DNA of 64,000 nucleotides from Paragonimus westermani (GCA_008508345.1 QNGE01000413.1:168874-232873), one strand, 5' to 3'; positions 32,101 through 47,100 are shown, counted from the first letter of the stretch. Notes: a model not told the origin generated them from the letters alone. Numbers and translations are program-made.

Positions 32101-35100
32101 TACGATTTACAAACTTCGCACTAGAGATATTTTTTGAGCACCAGAGTTCGTAAGAAGGAGCTAAGTGGTATTTTTTGTTTGACGACATGCATCGTTAAGT
32201 ACCTCGCAGTTTAGATCTGGAACCAATGTATTAGTGGGCGATTCGATGCCCAAAAGCGTTTGTCGCAAGTTCACACATACTGGGAAGTATTTACATTTTA
32301 GTACACCTGTTCCACAATCCAACATCAAAGAGTGACCTCTAAACGTTCAGTTTCGTTTAGCCGGTTAAGTTGTGCTAGTTTTTACAATCCCGTCACACCA
32401 CTCAAAACGGTTGACTCGATGATGGCTTAAATAAATATTTCCTATAGTCAGCCCTAAAACTTTTGGTCCACGATTTCATGTCGTTTAGAGTCCACGGCTC
32501 CAGCTCACGAAAGCTTTGGTGGACTCCAATTGGTTAAATTAAATCTATTCCTTGATTGAACTTATTAGAAAGAGCCGAATTTGTTCATTTTCAACTGTAC
32601 TATGAAGGTCCTTTGAGAGAACTAAAAAGCGATTGAGATGAACAACACGTGTTAGCAAACGTCGTACTCACCGTCCGCCAAGTACTCCTTTTGACTGATC
32701 ATTCCATCTCCATCTTTGTCGAAGTCTCGAAGCGTGTGAATGAGCTCGTACGCAGCCATGTGTCGGTAGTTGTGTGGATGTTCGAAAGCGGCGTATTCCG
32801 TCTCGTTTAAGCCGCTATTCTGGTCTACATCAGCAGATTCGAATCGCACCTTTTCCTCTTCCAGTGACTGCGATCGATCCGATCGATGGGGAATCGAGAG
32901 TACTAAACTCATCACCGTATATAATGTGTGTTATTTTATCGTGGTTATATCAAAAACGACTGTATAAACAATGAGTAATTCCTTGTTTTGATAAATTGTG
33001 TCACTTTCCTGCAGCTTAGCGGAATGCTCAGTTTCCCGAACTGAAGGTGAGGCACGGCTGAAACTTCGTTGAAAAAACTCATTTTGAAACTTCTGACTGA
33101 TTTTATCTGGTTTAAAAACCGTAACGTTTCAAGTATTTATAACATATAAATGATCCATCTATACGATTGTATTGTTTCATGAAGTGCCTCGTGTAATCCA
33201 TCACAGATGCGATTGTAATTTTTCCGTGTAATGGTGATTGTTGCCACAACATTTCAGTCGTGTATTTTCTACTGTATAATCCTGATTCACATTCACTGCA
33301 TCTCACAACCATCCTTCTCCTCACGAGTAGACATCCGAACAACGTTGGCGGCGTCCGTTTAGGATTAGCCCACCACGGTGATCGAAGCCGAAGGGATTCT
33401 ACGCCTAACACTCGCCACAAGTGGATTGCGCCGCACTACTAATGGTTTCACCCACACTCCACGTAGTCAGTGTAAACCCGAGTGAATAATATCAGGAGGC
33501 ATGTGAGTGAGGCTTTTGTATCCAACCAGCAAGTGCTGGTTTGCCACCTGATAGGCTAGCACGAAATTGAAGCCTTTATCTCTCGGGAAGTAAGCAAAGA
33601 AAGACTCCAATGGTAAGGTTTAAACTTGGAAGANTAGTACACCTGTTCCACAATCCAACATCAAAGAGTGACCTCTAAACGTTCAGTTTCGTTTAGCCGG
33701 TTAAGTTGTGCTAGTTTTTACAATCCCGTCACACCACTCAAAACGGTTGACTCGATGATGGCTTAAATAAATATTTCCTATAGTCAGCCCTAAAACTTTT
33801 GGTCCACGATTTCATGTCGTTTAGAGTCCACGGCTCCAGCTCACGAAAGCTTTGGTGGACTCCAATTGGTTAAATTAAATCTATTCCTTGATTGAACTTA
33901 TTAGAAAGAGCCGAATTTGTTCATTTTCAACTGTACTATGAAGGTCCTTTGAGAGAACTAAAAAGCGATTGAGATGAACAACACGTGTTAGCAAACGTCG
34001 TACTCACCGTCCGCCAAGTACTCCTTTTGACTGATCATTCCATCTCCATCTTTGTCGAAGTCTCGAAGCGTGTGAATGAGCTCGTACGCAGCCATGTGTC
34101 GGTAGTTGTGTGGATGTTCGAAAGCGGCGTATTCCGTCTCGTTTAAGCCGCTATTCTGGTCTACATCAGCAGATTCGAATCGCACCTTTTCCTCTTCCAG
34201 TGACTGCGATCGATCCGATCGATGGGGAATCGAGAGTACTAAACTCATCACCGTATATAATGTGTGTTATTTTATCGTGGTTATATCAAAAACGACTGTA
34301 TAAACAATGAGTAATTCCTTGTTTTGATAAATTGTGTCACTTTCCTGCAGCTTAGCGGAATGCTCAGTTTCCCGAACTGAAGGTGAGGCACGGCTGAAAC
34401 TTCGTTGAAAAAACTCATTTTGAAACTTCTGACTGATTTTATCTGGTTTAAAAACCGTAACGTTTCAAGTATTTATAACATATAAATGATCCATCTATAC
34501 GATTGTATTGTTTCATGAAGTGCCTCGTGTAATCCATCACAGATGCGATTGTAATTTTTCCGTGTAATGGTGATTGTTGCCACAACATTTCAGTCGTGTA
34601 TTTTCTACTGTATAATCCTGATTCACATTCACTGCATCTCACAACCATCCTTCTCCTCACGAGTAGACATCCGAACAACGTTGGCGGCGTCCGTTTAGGA
34701 TTAGCCCACCACGGTGATCGAAGCCGAAGGGATTCTACGCCTAACACTCGCCACAAGTGGATTGCGCCGCACTACTAATGGTTTCACCCACACTCCACGT
34801 AGTCAGTGTAAACCCGAGTGAATAATATCAGGAGGCATGTGAGTGAGGCTTTTGTATCCAACCAGCAAGTGCTGGTTTGCCACCTGATAGGCTAGCACGA
34901 AATTGAAGCCTTTATCTCTCGGGAAGTAAGCAAAGAAAGACTCCAATGGTAAGGTTTAAACTTGGAAGATAAGTATTGAAAATATAACGCAAAAAGTATT
35001 CCATCATAGTGTGGTGGACTGTCAGGTCGGAGGTGCGAGTTTTCGAACGCTCGGCCGANCCGCACGCTCTCTCCGCTCGCGTTTTGTGGACAGATCTGTC

Positions 35101-38100
35101 GACAGACTGTTACTCAAGCAACAGAGGCCTGTGGAGCTATCAAACTTATCTTCTTTGAGGCGAATTTCAGGCACAGTTGCAGCAATTCCACTTGGAGAAG
35201 GCCGAAAGAAAGAAAATGTCTTACCTGCGTGGATATCCATTTCGAACTTGGATGTCGCAGTCGCGAAGGCCAAGGGCAGTCACAGAATATTGTATTCACT
35301 GTGTATGAATAATGCGCTGTCAATGGCCCATCGTTAAAGTGTGTGGACGAATTGGAGCGCCGAAACGTCGAATATTCAACAGGCGTTCATCTCGCCGGCA
35401 CTCAACCCAAACGCCGCCTAACACCGAATCCTGGAGAGCAAGTGTTAGCATGGCAGTCAAATATAAATTAAGAAGGGTTGGAGCTAGGACACAATCTTGC
35501 TTCACACCAGTGACAATATCAAAATTGTCAGAGGTCGATTCACACAGTTGCAGCCTCGCCTTCCCCACACGCAACATACTAGTCAAATTAACGCACCTAC
35601 CTGAACGTTTGAAACACGCAACATACTAGTCAAATTAACGAACCTACCTGAACGTTTGAAATTTTCAAGCACTGTCCACAACGCCACACAGCTTGAGGAA
35701 TCAAACGCCTTGGTGAGACCCATGAAGATGGCATGCAGGGGCTGGTTGCACTTTCGGTACTTCTCCTGGGGCTGTAGAGCAGCAAACACCAGGTCGATCG
35801 CACTCCGACTCGCCCGGAATCCACATTGCTCCTCAGGAGCATTAGCTTTCGAAGCAAACAAGCACCGTGTCACCGCAGCCCAGCGGGCTATTATCCTAAT
35901 GACCATCGGTGCACTGCTTGTTGCCTTCACCTTTGAACACAGGTACGATAAGGGAATCCTTGAACTCTTGTAGCATTTCTTCCCGCCTCCAGATGGAATG
36001 AACCAGCTAGAACAGAGCGCGTTCCAAAAGGCATCCGCCATTATTCAGAATTTCACGTGGCAATCCGTCCTCGCCTGTGACCTTTCTATCTCGAAGCTGT
36101 CCGATGGGTGTCTGCAACTCTTTCAAATCTGAAGCGAGGGAAAGTGGAGATTTGACGACTTGTTGCGGCAGGTTGTTCACGGTTACCCAAACAATGACAG
36201 TAGGACAGTTTAGTAGGCTACCGAAATGTCTACGTCAGACTCTCATGGTGGTCTGTGGTTGGGTGTACAATCAGCCTATGTCTACAACAATCAGTGCGTG
36301 AACCAAAAACCCTCCAAAGTGAATCGTGGAAGTGCTTGTGCTGTCGGAGAGCGGCGTAGCCCTGCATCCGCTCACCTTGCTTCCACCACCAGTCGTCCTT
36401 CATTCCGCGAACGCGTTCGGCCAGTTGACGGCGAACACCTCGGAATATTGCTCTCTTGTCTTCGTTGTTCGAGTCGATTGTGGAAGCGGCAAGCGCCAAA
36501 TTCTTCTCTTATGCCAAGCTGGAGATAGCCGCGTTGTTGTCAACGAACCAATCCGGCCGTTTCTGACCCTCCATACCGATCGTATCGGTGGCTGCTGCTG
36601 TGATCTGTTCTTTACGGTGTTGTCACATACACTCGAGAGTAGTGGATATAAGAGCGTCATTCAGATAAATGGCAAAAGTACGTAGCATAGTGATCTTCGT
36701 CTTTGAGTTCCTCACCTGTTCAACATCCAATTTCTGCCGTAGTCCAGATGATCTGCAATAAACAGGCTCGCATACAGGGATAAACAATTTGGTCCTGATC
36801 AGCCTATGATCTATGTTACATTCACGCTGCTTATCAGTCGTATGATACGCATTTCACGAATTTCGCGTTGTTGCAGTCACTTTATTAAGCAAATGACAGT
36901 GGCCGCCTTATTGGTGAGTCCACTTCGTGATTTCGCTCCAGCTGTAATCGAGTGTTTGTGATAGCCAGCTCGTGAGAGGCACACAGGTGGGGCAGAAGAT
37001 CATCGTTCTCGTTGACTGAACCAGCGCCGTAGGATCCGAGGACTTCCCGCCAGGCTACCGAGACGCTCCGGACTCCAGCAGTCTGGTCATCTATGGCAAA
37101 CAGTCTCTCACTCACCGGCGCCGACCGCGTTTTGGCGGACAGATGATCACAGAACTGGTCCTTTGTACCAACAGTGTGACACATAGTTGAACCATAAACA
37201 CCAACAAATGTGGCACACTTCCCTCGACTGAGTCACAGGCCCATGGACACCTAGCATCAAAGTATTGATGCAATCAGCGAGTACCATCCGCTGGGTAACC
37301 TATCCAGCAGAAGTTGTACCCCCCACCTGCTCTCGGAGGTTACCTTGATCTACAAGCCTTGTCTCACTCGAGGCTGCTACGTCGATATTTCACCGGCTCA
37401 GTTCCAGAGTGATCAGTGTGGTCCGTCGTTCCGGCCGTTCTGTAGTGTTGCAACAATCCAGTAGCGTGTGCACATTCCATGTCCCAGTGAAAAGCGTCTT
37501 GAGTCCCCAGGTCTCTCTCAGGTTTGTCATCGTGGTACTGAAACTCCAGTGAGCATTGTCAGCTTCAGGATCTATTCTGGCGACATCATTAGAGGGAAGG
37601 GAGGAGGGTTTGGCAGTAGCATATTTTCGCCTATCCACCCTGCCGCAAACAGCAGATAGGGCGACTCGGTTTATCTTGAGCGACGGTCGATGCCGTTTTA
37701 TTTGGTTTACGTTGTGCTTGGCTCCAAAGCCTGTACCGAAAGGCAGCGGGTAACACACAAGTGGTGGATTAACTAAGCCGAACTGATTGGAACTGATGAT
37801 GGAACATTTTGGGAAGTAATGAAGTAGGGATAACGGAATGGAGATATATGCAACAAAGGATCCCGTAAAACCCACCCCGACCAACAATAGTGGTAATTCG
37901 GCAACGATACTGGACGGACATGTTTCATTGCTGACAGATTTATCTGTCATTTGACTAATGGATATCTAGAGGTCATCCATTAATGGGCAAACACAGTACG
38001 CTCGAGGGCAGTGTATGGTGAAGCATAAATGCAGACAGAGTGCGACGGACGGACGTTAGCCCAATCGTTCAGATTTCTGGCTGCAACTTCACATTCGACA

Positions 38101-41100
38101 CTTGCCCATACGAATTTTCATTGGTTCCAATGATCAAGTAATCGAAAGCGGATAGGAATGCATTTTTTGAATTCACAGACTGTTCTCGCAGATGATGACC
38201 TCGTCTCCACCAGTATTTGTGTTTTCGTCTACGCTTTGGTATCGTGACAGTCGTCACGTCTGGACGACTTACGCACGCATTCACGTACTCAGCCAAAATT
38301 ACTTCGTCCGTGTGACCGTGGTACATACCCGCCTGGACAAGCAACTTAATATATAAAACGAACAGCGGCACAAAATAACACGGTATCGATAAGCGCTGCT
38401 GATATCGACGTGTAAATATTTCCCTCGAATGAGAGTCTAACGTGTAGGTTGACTTTTCTTTATTATGGATCACATAAATCTCACATTTATTGGTAGATAC
38501 TAGAACCATCACGGCTTGAAGTTTTGTACATTCAGAAACAATGCTATTTTAGTGCTTATCAAGAAAGCGATGTTCATATCATGAAATGTTTATTCTTTAA
38601 AACCAACTGTAGAAACTTCTCTAAATACCTAAGGTTGACGTGTTCCTCCTTCTAACTTGTCCGGTTGAAAACAGTAAGTACAAAATATTATTGAGTGAAC
38701 GCTACTATCCTTTCATGAAAAGAGTACGAATGATCACAAGTGATTACATCAAGTCCTCTAGCCTCTATTATTCCGCTAGCCTAACGAGACGTCTAGTCAG
38801 TGCCTAAAGAGCTCGGCAGATTACTTTTTATAACGAGCGTAAACACTGTACTGCAAGATGCATTCAAAATTCGCCGGTCTAAATATATTGTTAAATTATG
38901 TAGGCCATTTTATTGCGCATAAAGCTGAGACCTTATCTTGTGTAGCAACATATAAATCTAATGGATTGCTCTGGCTACTCATCGAATTATTTTGATTTCA
39001 AGTTAAGCCGTACTCACATTTGATCGCAGTCTTCGTGTTCAGATAGAACCTCAGCCAGCCTGTTTCGAAGAGAAGAACTAACCTCAACTGTCACTCTTAT
39101 TAAAACTCGTCAGTAGTGTACATTCTCGCCAAAGTCTGAACTAGAACCGTGACCATGGCTTCATGAGGCAACCGTATCGACCACTGCACCAGTGACCTCA
39201 TATTAGGTACGACCGAATTATCATATCTGAACGATGGACCACTTTCGCTTGTGACTAGTGATCAGGCCGCCTGATCATCTCGAAAGGAGACATAGTAACT
39301 GTTCTGTTAACTCCAGTCTATATACACGTTTCAAGCTGAAGCTAGACTGATAGATTCAGTCTTTTATGGAACCACGTGTGATGAATCGCCGTACAAACAT
39401 TCCGCTGATGCCACTAACAAAAAGTTGAGGGATTGGACACGAATGATAATCTGCTTGTTAAACAAAACTAAACGAGCGCAAAATTCTTAAAGCCTAATAA
39501 CTATTGAGATCACTTGTATTTTGATAAAGATACATGCAGAAGAAAGTCAGCCGAAACAACCTACCTTGCCGCTCGAATGTGTATCAGTTTCCGTTCAACA
39601 CCCATTATCTTGTCACAACTCAAAGGCAAACTTCCATGTTTTACAACCAATTATTGTGTGTACTCATTTGTTTGCTCGTGTCGAGCATCATATATTGGTC
39701 GTACTACAAGGCGATTGTCGGATAGAGTGCGTGAACACCATCCTGCGTGCTTGAACGGTTTCAAGCGCGATTGTTGCTCACTTGACCGACTCCAATCATT
39801 CTGTCAGTAAGGAAGATGCTTTTCGGATTGTCTACCGAGTGCCAAGGAATCGATCAAAAGTGGTGCGATTTCGAATGTTGACCGTTGCCGAAGCCATCAG
39901 CATCCGATTGCGTAACCCTGACCTCTGCGCTCAGAAGAAGTTCGTGCGGACACTTAACCTCCCCTGGCCCACAACCAAGCAAGCTCATGATTTGGAACAG
40001 TGATCACATAACTGATAACAAACATGTCGTCCTTAACCTATACTGACCGTTTGTCTGACTAACATTAGTCACTGTTTTCATATTTATTGTGTTGTAATTA
40101 GCCTGATAATCAAACACGGGAAACAAGTCTTGTTCATTACTCTGTCATTCTCATGACTTCAATGAGTATTTTCGACCGAGTAGATGAAATACTCCATATT
40201 TTTAGCATTTTGTAATTAGTTGTAGTGTTTTCGCAGAGTCTGGCATGATAGTCTATATCTGATCCCCTGTTCACGTTGGATATAATGTAAACAATCAAAA
40301 GTTTCATAGAAAATATTACGAGTCTGTTATTAAGAGATACTAAACTGAACAACGAAATGGTTAGCTGGTAAGCAGTATGCTAGATATAAAATTTTCGGTG
40401 AAACTAAAATGTGAAAATTTTGGATTTTGGCTATACTCGAACGAACGACTGAAACTGTGTCCCTAGCCCGCATTTGCTCAGTCGGATGAACTAAGAATCT
40501 GTACAAGAAGGTCGTAAGTGTTATATTTGGATTTGGTTACCCATCCATCTCATCGTGCAAAACGCATTCCGCCAGATGACCGTGGGCATGGTTCGCGCCG
40601 ATGATGATTAGTGGTCGTAACGATTGAATTTGGAATTGTGTTACTAACAAGTAGTGTGTTATATTAGACAAATTTGCACGAAACCTCAACGTGAATATTT
40701 GGTTTACGGTTACCTATAGACACATCTGAGGTGCGTTGCCATATCATATAACGCTGTCGACTATCAGAATTACTATTCAGAGGTACCCATCCTAGCAGAC
40801 CCCACTAACTAGCTTTGCTTAATGGTTAAGTCGGGGGTTTAACGCACTACAACCCAATGGTTGCTTGCTCACCTAGTGATTTCGTATAGCCATTCGTAGT
40901 CTCAGTGAGACATTGTGCATAGCCGCGGGGATTTTTGCTACTTGGGTAGCAATTTGTCAACAGATCTGTCCACAAAACGCGAGCGGAGAGAGTGTGCGGC
41001 AAAGGCTAGTGCTGCCTTCGGATATCTTGAAAGGCGTGTCTGGAAGAATCATAGCCTGAAGATGGCCACCAAGCTGTGTGTCTACCGCTCAATTGTGCTG

Positions 41101-44100
41101 TCTATACTGCTGTACGGCAGTGAGACGTGGACATTGTATCAGCGGAACATGAGCTATCTGAGCCACTTCCATGTGCAGTGTCTGAGACGCATCTTGGATA
41201 TTCGGTGGTTGGACATGGTTTCGAGCACTGAGGTACTGCGGCGAGCGGACATGGACGGATGGAAACCATGCTGATGTTGAATCAGCTTCGTTGGCTCGGT
41301 CACGTCCGTCGGATGGGCGATGACTGTATCCCGAAACAGCTATTTTGCGGACGAGTGAAGTCAGGTAAGGGAAATCCTGGTGGTCAGAAGAGGATATACC
41401 AGGATCTTTGTGCAGGTAAGTCTTTCACGTCGCAACATTGATTTTAGATGTTGGGAAGGTTTGGCGTTGAACTGGACGACCTGGAGGAATACGGTTCGGG
41501 CGGGCGTCCGAAAGTTCAACGAGCAATTATTGCGCGATCGCGAGCGGAAACGTGCGGTACGCAAAAGAACCATCGGTGCCATAGGTCGCGATGACGTGAC
41601 TACATGGCGTTGCGATGTGTGCGGCCGCGAATGCGCTGGACGTTTGTGGTTAGTAGGTCACCAACGTACTCATAGTAAACCGTCGGCGAAGAGGCGGCGA
41701 GTAAGTTAGGCTTAGGTAGGTCATATAAGCATGTCAATTTTACTCCTGTTAACGACTGCATTGACCAACAGCCTGATCGTTGACAATTAATCCGCTCCTG
41801 TTCTCAGCAACTTGGGTGTTTGCGGTGTTCTATCCATTCTTTTCTTCGGCTTCGTTGGTGTATTGTATGATGAATGGTCTACCAGGCTTTTCATAGTTCA
41901 ATGAGTGTTTTGTTTTTCATCCTTATCTTCTCAGGGATGCACCAACCTGCACTCCTATACTGCAATGCTTCTTGTATTACACTTCAGAAATCTTTCTTCT
42001 TAGTGTAGACCTCGTTATTATAGCCTCTCTCTGTTTAGTTTCCGAGAGATAGGAGTTTCCTTTCCTTATTAGCCAATCAAGTGGCTAACCAGCATTGGCC
42101 GGCTGGACAGAAAGGCCCCACTGGCACACCTCCCAGTCTTATTCCTTCGAGTTTACACTGGATATGTGGTGTGTTGGTGGAACTGCAATTGGTGCAGCGC
42201 AGGCGTCCTTTGTCGTCAGTCACTGTGACGGGCTAATCGGAATCGGATGTCGCCAACCGGTAGGCTCAGTGCAAAGGACAGGCGGTGTTCGCTTGGCGTA
42301 CATGACTCAGCAACTGCATTGTAACTATCCGGTTGCGTTTTTTGAAGGACATCTTGATGAACAACTGCGAGGACGACACGACCACTCTATATAATGTGGC
42401 ATTACTGGATAAAACGGTACTGCATAAAATACATCATGTATATTCACTTCCTCGTTGAAAACAGACTAAGGTTTTGAATCACTGAACGACTGAAAAAGCG
42501 AAAATAACTTGTTGGCTACTCCTGATATGGTTTTCTACTCAGGAACACCTAAAAACTACGACTGAAAGTCATTTTTGTACGAGCTGATCAACAGTACATT
42601 TCCTATCCGAAACAGTGTGTTGATTAGTGAGCTTTATTCCACTTCTTGCAAATGACAACCGCAATACTCGTCGATGCAAACAAATGTAGCACTTATACGT
42701 TGATAACATCCGTAAGTTCTACCAGTCAACTACTTATTCTATTTGTGGTACAAATTTAGAGCCACATTTCTTTCAAATAGCCACTAGAGTGCTGAATGTG
42801 GTTTAGACGTCAATGACGACAATCGTGAATGTACGTCATACCAAACTAACTGACCAACTAGAGCGGCGATTTGTGAAAAAACCAGCCATGTGAACTGAAC
42901 GATTGGATCTACAATTGGTAACTAACCCGGATGAAGTCTTGAGTGTCTTGTCCAGTATCTTTTTTCAATTCTACGAGCTCCTTTTCTGAGTAACCGTATA
43001 CTTTAGTGGTAAATTCGTTCCATGTGACCGTACCGTCGTGATTCGCATCATGATCTTTGAACTTTCCTCGTATTGCCTCCAAGTCAAGTTGACTAAAAGA
43101 GACCGTTAGAGAAGTGGGACACAAAAAGAGGTCAGCTCGCAGAGATAAGTACTGATTGCAACTGTGTTCATTGTGTAACAAACGGCATGCCTTCCGGTAA
43201 TTCACTATCTGAGCGATGGGTATTAGTGCAAACAAAAAATCGCAAAGTTATGAAGGTAAATAAACGAATGTCCTAGACAATAGTTCTTGACCCCTTAACA
43301 GAGCGGAGGTGGAGAGCGGTGCTTCCAAATCCAAAAGGTAACCTAATTTGAACCTTGGAGATAGGGGATTATATGTTATACAGCTGAGTTTGATCCGAAT
43401 ATTCGAATAACGGACCGCACTCTGACTAAACCGACTGCCAACCTAGGATTGCACGGAAGTGATTCAATCGGAGCAGCAGCGGTACGAAGTGAAAAGCCTG
43501 ACTGAGTAAAAAATCAGAACGTAACATATGGGCACCAGTGATTTATACAGTTGTGAGTTTGATGACAAATGTAATGGCCGTGCTTGCCAATAAGAACGCC
43601 TCACTTAGGTACTCCACGCAGTATCAGTGGTCCTGATTAGCCATCGAACAGTCTTTTATGGGTTGGAAGCGTTCCCTTTAGCCCAACCATCAAGATTGTA
43701 CACATGAGTTCCGATGGATTCAGCTGTGGGGTGATTGCAGCACAGTAATGCGCCTGAATGCGTGACATGCGAAATTTTGTCACAATTAGACCGAGAACGA
43801 ACCTGATAACTATCGGTTTTCAGTACGATGGCATAGTCGAGTGAGACTAATTCCTCGTTTCCATGGTATTTTTCTCGTTCTAATCTAATGAATAAGACTG
43901 CATGTGCTCACGTAGCTTCAAAAAGAATGCCCCAAAAATGCATCGATTTGCATGTTAGGAATCAAGTAAGAAATGGTTTCGAATATATTTGTATGAATTC
44001 GACGTTTTTACTGAAACAGAGCAGCAGTTATGGGTGACATTCAGCTTGTCTCAACCGAAACTCCTTATTACCAGTGGTTAATATATCGTCTAATAAATTT

Positions 44101-47100
44101 GAAGATTCCTCTGACTTCAGCTTGTTGGGAGATTTTGAGGGTGAACATCGATCAGAGTTAGGACAACCATCATCTTCTGTCTCTTCTCTAGACGATCACG
44201 TAATCGGAGCATCACTCACGAAAGAATGTAGCTGTGCATCTGCGTATGATAGTTCGGTCCTCCCCACTTTGGGTCCAACAGTGCCTTCGGCCCACAAGAC
44301 TGTCTCATGAAAAAACAGAACTGGAATTCAAATACAGGTCGTGGCAAAGACATAACTCACATTCAAGCGCTAACAAGATTGAAACTTGAATATGACGCTC
44401 ACTCCTAAAGGAGTTAGCCAGACAGTCCCGCTGAATACGACAGCTGCGGTCAGTAGTGAGTGGTGTTCAGTTCAAACTCTAAAATCTCGACAAAATCGCC
44501 TCACTTCTCTCGTCATTTCATGGGTAAAAGGCTTGGTTTTTGGAACATATTTCTTCTAACCGAAGTTCTAAGTACCGGAGAAGAATATCGTTGAGTATCT
44601 GGTTACTTTCTCGACAATTTGCGTATCTTTTATAAATGAGAACAGTGCTTGTGTGCGGTATTCCTAAAAGCACTTCATACAGTGACAAACGGAATTGTAT
44701 ATGGAGTTCCGTCTTAGCTGATACAAAACCCAATTTGTCTGGGATGCTACTAAGAAGCGTTGGATAGCGGCCTTAAACTCGCCAGTCTTTTGAACTCCGA
44801 GTTTTCTCGTATCCAACATCATTCTACGCTCAGCACCTATTTAACACAACTGCCTGACACGCACGAGCACGTACTACTTAGTTGTTCATGCGATTACTTA
44901 GGAAACCTAGTTTGTAACTGGTTGATAAAACCAACACTTGAAATTAATGGCCTTAATCCGACTGGCCTAATAATGAACCAAAAACTGAGAAAATCAAGCG
45001 ACGCATGACAGTGCCTATTGAAGCTACGAGTCAACCGGTCAGTTGTTCACTTTTTCTCTGCTTTGTAATTTTGACTACATGTTTCAGGACAACGTAGGTT
45101 TGCGCAGAGAAAAATAGCCCAAGCTGGACAACAGTTCTGAACGTGGCGTCCATGTCGGTTTCGATAACGCATCAAGTTACATTCACCATAACATCAATTT
45201 ATGGCTAAAATTGAGCAAGTGATATGCCGCTAGGAGGTGGTTCGATACGGTTCACTAACAAAGTCACAAAACTGGGAATGTTACATGCCGCTCAACGATT
45301 TGACAACACAGCTGTGTAACATCACGTCACGGCACACAAATGGTGCAGTAAACCTAAAGACAGCATAGCGTGTCTCAGATTCTATGAATGTACCTTTGTA
45401 TTGTCCGTCGCCTGGTGGGAAAATCATCCTTAGGGAAATGTATTTTTCCTCTGTCCTATCGCACTCACTGATGCTGGCTGGTCCAGGATTCTGTGTTGTC
45501 TTTCAGACACCCGAGACGTTTCCTAGTAAGTTTTTCAACCGCCGGGTGATGTTCGAGTGGCTTGATGAGCATAGCATTTGTACCATGGAGACTGGCGACT
45601 TGACCTGGACTCCCGGTGCAGATTAACGTGGTTGTGGTTACGGTGGTCAATTGGAGCCGTCCGCTAACCGGATTCGGTTAGGTACTCTGTTTTTTGGTAA
45701 GCCTTTTTGGCAAGCCTTTCATGTGAAATTCCCGTGACATGATTTAGACTCGGGTTTGGAGTACCGGGTCTACAACCATAGAACGATCGATAGGTTGGTC
45801 AGCGAATAGTCCGAGTTTCACGGACATAGTGGATCTGGAATGTCGATCTTACGAGAATTTCCAGCGCGAACGTGTGCACACTGATGTGATGGCCGAATAT
45901 TCAAACGCGTGTGCAACCGTACTTAGATGACAGTTATTTGCCAAGTTCGGAATATTGGCCGTGTGAGAACTTAAATGTCGGGTTGAGAGTTAGCAAATTG
46001 GCCGGTTGTTTTCGACGATTTCATCCAAAGCTTGAAATGATTCTCACGGGGATGATGGTGATAGATGGTGTCAACTCAGCGATAACAGTTGGCCAACAAA
46101 ATACCAAATGTTTGAGCATGTAACGATGAAAGAAGCTGGTTACTTTTTATGCTGAACATGGTAAGGATACAGATGAAAGTTTAAAATCAAGAGTTTTGGC
46201 ACTCAATGAGCTATTTGGGCGGTCCTGCAGAAACTGACTCAGTGCACCACAATGCTAACGTTGTAATTAACCAGCACAATTTAATGACTCAGCTTTCATC
46301 TCTTGAAAGTTTTTGTGATGAGTAAGGCAAAACACCCTATGGAAGGGGATCACTGTTCACTCAAAACCTGAGCAAAACTTGTTCAACTGGATACTAATGA
46401 ACCAACATTTGTGTTACCGGATTTGGTAATTTGTTCAACATCCACAGGTAAAAACTCAGAATGTTGTTCACTAATTACATATGTATACATTGAGACAAAC
46501 TTGGAGGACTAGCCCGATATAAAGACAAACACAAACAGTCACCTCTGGGTACATTCACGCGAATCCGCGTGGTGCCTAGTCAATTACACTAATGTCGGAG
46601 TATCTATGCTTCAAACTCATACATACATGCATAAACATTTCCGATCCAGGATGAACAGAAGCACTAAGGAGACGACATGCGGGCACGAAATGTGTATTGT
46701 AAGATCGAAGCAAATCATACAGGTAGTGTGTATCAGTACAGAGACAGCTGATATAAACTGCACATAAAAACAAACCAAAATAGGAAATTACGCAAAGCAT
46801 CCTATACAAACGGTGCGTGCGGCGCCAACAAGACTGTTCATACATATGCATTGCCGAACCAAACGCGGATCTGGCCTCGCTCTGATTAAGCATGATTGAC
46901 CTTGACATACTGTCTGTCCTGTATTCCATTGGTTACAATTCTGGGCTGCTTGACAGCCTGTACATTTAATTATATTAGTGAGGCTTGGCGTGCTAACATG
47001 TGTTTTGTGTCTCTGTTTGGGCTGCGAGCTCCATACGCTACTACTGCGGTATCGCATTATCGAATACCAAGCCGGAAGGTTACGTTGAAGAAGATATTGC

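Noticed and set aside
33112..33420. 102-residue minus frame repeated at 34448-34756
   Set aside because: It is repeated only because of the 1335-bp duplication; no domain, and it falls in CREC intron sequence.
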